Under the pieces are notes generated by a model that was given only the letters and a program-made list of their open reading frames with translations, made no database searches and was not told the DNA's origin. Shown in pieces: positions 12,960 to 16,395 of a stretch of DNA of 16,395 bases. The stretch is from JANNGZ01 sp031404155 (GTDB lineage: Bacteria > Pseudomonadota > Gammaproteobacteria > Burkholderiales > Burkholderiaceae_C), in NCBI GenBank assembly GCA_031404155.1, contig JANNGZ010000288.1, positions 1 through 16,395 of the forward strand. The letters run 5' to 3'. Made by a program: the position numbers and the translations under genes. Numbering within the stretch: the stretch's first letter is position 1; each line of letters begins with the position of its first letter.

Positions 12960-13954
12960 GCGAGCCTGAGGCCAAGACCGTGGCGGCCGCCGGGCTGGTC
13001 GGTGATATCGGCGGCACACATGCGCGCTTCGGCTGGGTCACCGCGTCCGGCGCCATCGAGCAGGTTCGCAGCTTGAACGTGGCGCAGTACCCCGGGCCGG
13101 CGCAGGCGGCGCGGGCCTACCTGGCCGAGCTCCACGGCACCCGCAGCGTGGCCGCCGAGTCCGTGGTGCGGCGCGCGGCGCTCGCGGTGGCCACCGCGGT
13201 CGGCGGCGACCGCGTGCAATTCACCAACAGCGACTGGCGTTTCTCGCGCGCGGCCTTGCAGGCCGAACTCGGGCTGCAAACCCTGCTGGTTCTCAACGAC
13301 TTCGAAGCGCTGGCGCTGTCTCTGCCGCGGCTCGGCGCGGCGCAGTTGCGCCCGCATGCCAGCCGCCCGACTGCGTGCGGCACGATGGCGGTGATCGGCC
13401 CGGGCACCGGCCTGGGTGTGGCCGGCGTGGTGCAAACGCCGCAAGGCTGGCTGGCGCTGCCGGGCGAGGGCGGCCATGCCACGCTCGCCGCCGGCGACGA
13501 CTTCGAGGCCGAGTTGCTGCGCCGGGTGCGTCAGGAGTTCGGGCATGTTTCGGCCGAGCGCCTGCTCTCGGGCATCGGCCTGCCGGTGCTGCACCGCGCG
13601 GTGGCCGAGGTGTTGGGCGCGAGCGTGGAGCCGCTGACGGCGCAGGCGGTGGTCGAACGCGGGCTGAACCCGGCCGACCCGGTGTGCCAGCGCACGCTCG
13701 ATGTGTTCTGCGCGCTGCTTGGCAGCTTTGCCGGCAACGTGGCGCTCACGCTCGGCGCGCGCGGCGGCGTGTTCATCGGCGGCGGCATCGTGCCGCGCCT
13801 GGGCGAGCGCTTTTTTGCCTCGGACTTTCGCAAGCGCTTCGAGGACAAGGGGCGGTTCAGGGCCTACCTCGAAGCGATTCCCACTGCATTGATCATCGAC
13901 ACCCACGCCGCGCTGACCGGCGCGGCGCTGGCGCTGGCGCAAAGCGGCGGCTGA
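12956..13954 (+). CDS. glk: Glucokinase
   Basis: Cytoplasmic ATP-dependent glucose phosphorylation to glucose 6-phosphate (EC 2.7.1.2), 332 aa, near the usual length of the bacterial Glk family (PF02685). The phosphate-binding DIGGTHARF is at residues 17-25. The catalytic Asp115 is in VLNDFEA, the second ATP-site loop is GPGTGLGVAG (148-157), and the sugar-binding LPGEGGH is at 168-174. VFIGGGIVPRLGE near 262-274 and the Ala-rich C-terminal helix are also typical. The N terminus has about ten more residues than E. coli Glk. ATG 12956 is chosen since it is the last in-frame start before the conserved core; the frame is open far upstream inside the previous gene. It may be coupled to the small ORF at 12897. 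Glycogen phosphorylase downstream fits a shared role in glucose use. Confidence 0.93.
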   Translation: MSEPEAKTVAAAGLVGDIGGTHARFGWVTASGAIEQVRSLNVAQYPGPAQAARAYLAELHGTRSVAAESVVRRAALAVATAVGGDRVQFTNSDWRFSRAALQAELGLQTLLVLNDFEALALSLPRLGAAQLRPHASRPTACGTMAVIGPGTGLGVAGVVQTPQGWLALPGEGGHATLAAGDDFEAELLRRVRQEFGHVSAERLLSGIGLPVLHRAVAEVLGASVEPLTAQAVVERGLNPADPVCQRTLDVFCALLGSFAGNVALTLGARGGVFIGGGIVPRLGERFFASDFRKRFEDKGRFRAYLEAIPTALIIDTHAALTGAALALAQSGG

Positions 13955-14278
13955 AATGAAACACCCCCGAAGCGGCTTCGCCGCTCCTCCAAGGGGGCCG
14001 AGGCACGCGGCTCCAAGCCGACCCGCGTCGGCTTGGACGGGCCGAGGAATGGCCGCGTCTCGCGGCCATGCGGCCTGCAAGGCCCGCCAGCGGCCTGGCG
14101 GAGCCAGTTCCGCGGCAGTTGCTTGGCATGGCCTCGCGATTGGTGCGTCGCGGGTCGCGCGAAGGTGGGCACTGCGTGCGGTGTGTGCTGTCCCGCGTAG
14201 CATGGCGGGAGCCGATCACCCGACGGCGCTGTACCTTCTGTCCCCGCCTTTGAACAACTGGACCTCCGAGGAACGACG
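13955..14278. repeat. 324-bp palindrome-rich spacer behind glucokinase
   Basis: No gene is seen here. Several perfect hairpins follow one another. At 13972-13986, agcggc pairs with gccgct around ttc, and this sits between ccccc and ggggg runs, so it may end glk transcription, although no T tract follows. Arms 14012-14022 and 14027-14037 (11 bp, loop CCGC) resemble the hairpins at 6836 and 6926. Arms 14049-14057 and 14061-14069 pair over 9 bp with loop TCT, and 14084-14090 pairs with 14095-14101 over 7 bp. A weaker one, tcccgc with gcggga, lies near 14191-14210. The right end carries GAGGA before the next ATG. Confidence 0.65.
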
Positions 14279-15235
14279 ATGAAAAAACGAACCCTGCTGC
14301 TCGGCGCCCTGCTGAGCCTGGCCACCCTTGGCGCGCAGGCGCAGGGATTCCCGAACAAACCGATCCGCATGGTGGTGACCTTCCCGCCCGGCGGCGCGCC
14401 CGACATCCTGGCGCGTTTGTTCAGCGACAAGTCGCAGCTCGGCCAGAGCGTGGTGGTGGACAACAAACCCGGCGCCGGCGGCAACATCGGCTCGGACTTC
14501 GTCGCCAAGTCCCCGCCCGACGGCTACACGCTGGTGATGGGCACGGTGGGCACGCATTCGATCAACGGCGCGCTCTATTCGAAGATGCCCTACGACATGG
14601 TCAAGGACTTCGTGCCGGTGGCGCATGTGGCCTCGGCACCCAACCTGCTGGTGGTCACCAACGACCTGCCGGTGAAGACCGTGGCCGAGCTGATTGCGCA
14701 CATGAAGGCCAACCCGAACAAGCTCAGCTTCGGCTCGCCGGGCATCGGCACCTCGGTGCATGTCTCGGGCGAATTGTTCAAATCGCTCACCGGCACCACG
14801 ATGCAGCATGTGCCCTACAAGGGCCGCCAGTTCGCGATCCCCGACCTGGTCGGCGGGCAGATCCAGCTCATGTTCGACAACATGCCCTCGGCGCTGCCGA
14901 TGGCCAAGGAAGGCAAGATCCGCGCGCTGGCGCAAACCACCGCCAAGCGCTCCGCCGCCGCGCCCGACATCCCCACCGTGGCCGAGACCGTGCCCGGTTT
15001 CGAAGCCACCACCTGGTTCGCGGTGTTCGCGCCGGCCGGTACGCCGCGCGAGATCGTCAACCGCATCAACGCCGAAATGCAGCGGGTGTTCAAGCTTCCG
15101 GATGTGCAGGAGAAGCTCAAAACGCTCGGCCTGGAGACCTGGATCTCGTCGCCGGAAGAGCTGGCGCAGTACCAGGCCAGCGAGATCGTCAAATGGGCGA
15201 AGGTGGTGAAGGACTCCGGGGCGAAGGCGGACTGA
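14279..15235 (+). CDS. Bug-family tripartite tricarboxylate transporter substrate-binding protein
   Basis: Periplasmic receptor of the Bug (TctC, PF03401) family, 318 aa, the standard length. The signal peptide covers residues 1-22 (MKKRTLLLGALLSLATLGAQA). The mature start FPNKPIRMVVTFPPGG is diagnostic, followed by VVVDNKPGAGGNIGSDFVAKSPPDGYTLVMG, shown here only as part of that block, and the second-lobe LVGGQIQLMFDN. HVPYKGRQFAIPDL replaces the more common HVPYKGSGPAL loop, so the ligand pocket edge may differ. The start ATG 14279 has CGAGGA upstream at about 14267-14272. Bug proteins bind small carboxylates, and Burkholderiales carry large families of them, most without adjacent TctA/TctB permeases. 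None are in this window either, so this is an orphan receptor. Confidence 0.92.
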   Translation: MKKRTLLLGALLSLATLGAQAQGFPNKPIRMVVTFPPGGAPDILARLFSDKSQLGQSVVVDNKPGAGGNIGSDFVAKSPPDGYTLVMGTVGTHSINGALYSKMPYDMVKDFVPVAHVASAPNLLVVTNDLPVKTVAELIAHMKANPNKLSFGSPGIGTSVHVSGELFKSLTGTTMQHVPYKGRQFAIPDLVGGQIQLMFDNMPSALPMAKEGKIRALAQTTAKRSAAAPDIPTVAETVPGFEATTWFAVFAPAGTPREIVNRINAEMQRVFKLPDVQEKLKTLGLETWISSPEELAQYQASEIVKWAKVVKDSGAKAD

Positions 15236-15301
15236 GCAACGCGGTCGACCCGGGCGAGCTTCAGCCGCCAGGCCCGCCCCGCTTCCGCCCCGCCCCGGCC
15301 G

Positions 15302-15330
15302 CCGCGAGCCGCTGGCGGCTACGCTCGCGG
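15302..15330 (+). terminator. Stem-loop behind the Bug gene, possible terminator
   Basis: An 8-bp stem, ccgcgagc (15302-15309) with gctcgcgg (15323-15330), overlaps an alternative inner pairing of agccg with cggct. It lies between the Bug stop and the glycogen phosphorylase ATG at 15355. Only atttggg follows, not a true T tract, so termination is uncertain. The spacer 15236-15354 shows nothing else. Confidence 0.3.
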
Positions 15331-15354
15331 ATTTGGGCCTGCGAAAAGCAAATC

Positions 15355-16395
15355 ATGAGCCACACCGACAGCGCCCCAGGCGCCCGAGCCGCCAGTGGCG
15401 AACCAGCCCCTGAAGAACATGGCATGACGATGCACCGGCGCTTCGTGCACGACTTCGAGCGCGAACTGGCGCAGCGTGCCGATGCCGGCAGCCCCGCGGC
15501 GGCGATGCATGCGGCGGCGCTCGCCAGCCGCACGCTGCTGGCCGAGCGCTGGGCCGCGACGCAGGCGGCCGACGCCAGGCGTGGCACGCAGCGACGGGTG
15601 CACTACTTGTCGATGGAGTTCCTGATGGGCCGCGCGCTGAACAACGCGCTCGACGCCCTCGGGCTGCGCGAGCCGCTGGCGCGGGCCCTCGGCCAGGCCG
15701 CCGCAGATGGCGCCGCGCGGCCGTCCGCCGCGACTGGGGCGCGAACAGCGGTTCACGCAGCCACGAACGCACTCGCGAACTCGGCCGCGAACTCGGCCGC
15801 GATTTCACCTGCGATTTCACCTGCGATCTCACCTGCGATCTCACCTGCGAACGCACCCTCGCTCCCACTCGCCGACCTGCTCGAAAGCGAGCCCGACGCT
15901 GCGCTCGGCAACGGCGGCCTCGGCCGCCTGGCCGCCTGTTTCCTCGACGGCTTCGCCACCCTCGGCCTGCCCTCCTTCGGCTACGGCCTGCGCTACCAGA
16001 ACGGCATGTTTGCGCAGGGCATTCAGGACGGCCGCCAGGTGGAGCGCGCCGACGACTGGCTGCGCGGCGCCGGCAGCCCGTGGGAGCTACCGCGGCCCGA
16101 GCTGCGCTTTCGCGTCGGTTTCGGCGGCGTGGTGCGCGGCGAAGGCAGCGGGCGGCGCTGGGTGCCGGCCGACGAGGTGCTGGCGCAGGCCTTCGACTTC
16201 ATCGTGCCCGGCCACGGCACCGAAAGCGTGTCCACGCTGCGGCAATGGCAGGCTCAAGCGGTGCGGCCGATCGACTTCGCCACCTTCTGCCGCGGCGAAC
16301 ACCAGGCCGCCGGCCAGCACCTGCTTGCCGCCGACACCTTGAACTGGGTGCTCTACCCCGACGACAGCACACCCGCCGGCCGCGAGCTGCGCCTG
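15355..16395 (+). CDS. glgP: Glycogen/starch/alpha-glucan phosphorylase, 5' part
   Basis: N-terminal 347 codons of glycogen phosphorylase (GT35), which releases glucose 1-phosphate from alpha-1,4-glucans with PLP and phosphate. The frame runs open to the window edge; the full enzyme is usually about 800-840 aa, so the PLP-binding half is outside. Conserved blocks are HYLSMEFLMGRALNNAL, EPDAALGNGGLGRLAACFLD, GYGLRYQNGMFAQ, SPWELPRPELRFRVGFGG and, at the edge, VLYPDDSTPAGRELRL. Between ALGQAA (near residue 117) and LADLLESEPDA (near 172) lies an insert of about 50 residues rich in Ala, Ser, Asn and Pro, absent from E. coli GlgP and built partly by 12-bp tandem repeats. ATG 15355 has no clear Shine-Dalgarno; ATG 15424 is an alternative. 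Glucokinase upstream serves the same glucose pool. Confidence 0.93.
   Translation, partial: MSHTDSAPGARAASGEPAPEEHGMTMHRRFVHDFERELAQRADAGSPAAAMHAAALASRTLLAERWAATQAADARRGTQRRVHYLSMEFLMGRALNNALDALGLREPLARALGQAAADGAARPSAATGARTAVHAATNALANSAANSAAISPAISPAISPAISPANAPSLPLADLLESEPDAALGNGGLGRLAACFLDGFATLGLPSFGYGLRYQNGMFAQGIQDGRQVERADDWLRGAGSPWELPRPELRFRVGFGGVVRGEGSGRRWVPADEVLAQAFDFIVPGHGTESVSTLRQWQAQAVRPIDFATFCRGEHQAAGQHLLAADTLNWVLYPDDSTPAGRELRL
15763..15858 (+). repeat. Eight 12-bp tandem repeats inside glycogen phosphorylase
   Basis: Consecutive 12-bp units run from 15763 to 15858. The first is diverged (acgaacgcactc). Units at 15775 and 15787 are gcgaactcggcc, those at 15799 and 15811 gcgatttcacct, those at 15823 and 15835 gcgatctcacct, and the last (15847) gcgaacgcaccc. 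They encode TNAL, ANSA twice, AISP four times and ANAP (residues 137-168). Identical neighbouring units point to recent duplication. Confidence 0.85.

Noticed and set aside
11050..13056. Minus-strand ORF of 668 codons over the GHL10 and glk region
   Set aside because: Spans two + strand genes with strong family motifs; its own translation is low complexity.
15353..15868. Minus-strand ORF with RSQV repeats opposite glycogen phosphorylase
   Set aside because: The repeats are the complement of the 12-bp tandem units in glgP; no independent support.

Overview
The window is one continuous stretch of a GC-rich, gene-dense chromosome, with every recognised gene on the + strand. The mix of a Bug-type solute-binding protein, a Liv-type ABC transporter, a type 2 PHA depolymerase-like enzyme and many intergenic palindromic repeats points to a betaproteobacterium of the order Burkholderiales, possibly in the Leptothrix/Rubrivivax/Rhizobacter neighbourhood. 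That placement is inference from gene content and style. No tRNA, rRNA, CRISPR array, transposase or phage gene was seen.

Region 1 (1-7848) is an ABC uptake operon of the HAAT/Liv type: periplasmic binding protein, a secreted polyhydroxyalkanoate (PHA) depolymerase-like esterase, LivG, LivF, LivH, LivM and then a small alpha/beta hydrolase. The depolymerase gene overlaps livG by 4 bp (ATGA), so it looks translationally coupled to the transporter. All the other junctions are 115-313 bp long and filled with palindromic repeats of at least three families. A second secreted serine hydrolase with an A-H-S-L-G lipase box, resembling PhaZ7/Bacillus LipA-type enzymes, follows at 7890-8951. Together these suggest a module for hydrolysing an external ester or polyester and importing the released acids. 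That is a hypothesis; the transporter's substrate cannot be read from the sequence.

Region 2 (8952-11060) holds a candidate promoter, a lipoprotein related to PQQ-dependent sugar/sorbosone dehydrogenases, and a di-haem cytochrome c that could take its electrons. Region 3 (11095-12771) is an exported GHL10 (DUF187) glycosidase-like protein of the kind linked to peptidoglycan glycan processing. Region 4 (12897-16395) holds glucokinase with a possible overlapping leader ORF, a 324-bp palindrome-rich spacer, an orphan Bug-type binding protein, and the 5' part of glycogen phosphorylase, cut by the window end. Glucokinase and glycogen phosphorylase both feed glucose units into central metabolism.

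Three unrelated genes (depolymerase signal peptide, GHL10 linker, glycogen phosphorylase) carry in-frame tandem repeats with the same 12-bp period. In glycogen phosphorylase these repeats build an insert of about 50 residues inside an otherwise conserved catalytic enzyme. Several intergenic hairpins differ between copies by paired changes that keep the stem, which suggests the folded form matters or did when the copies were made.
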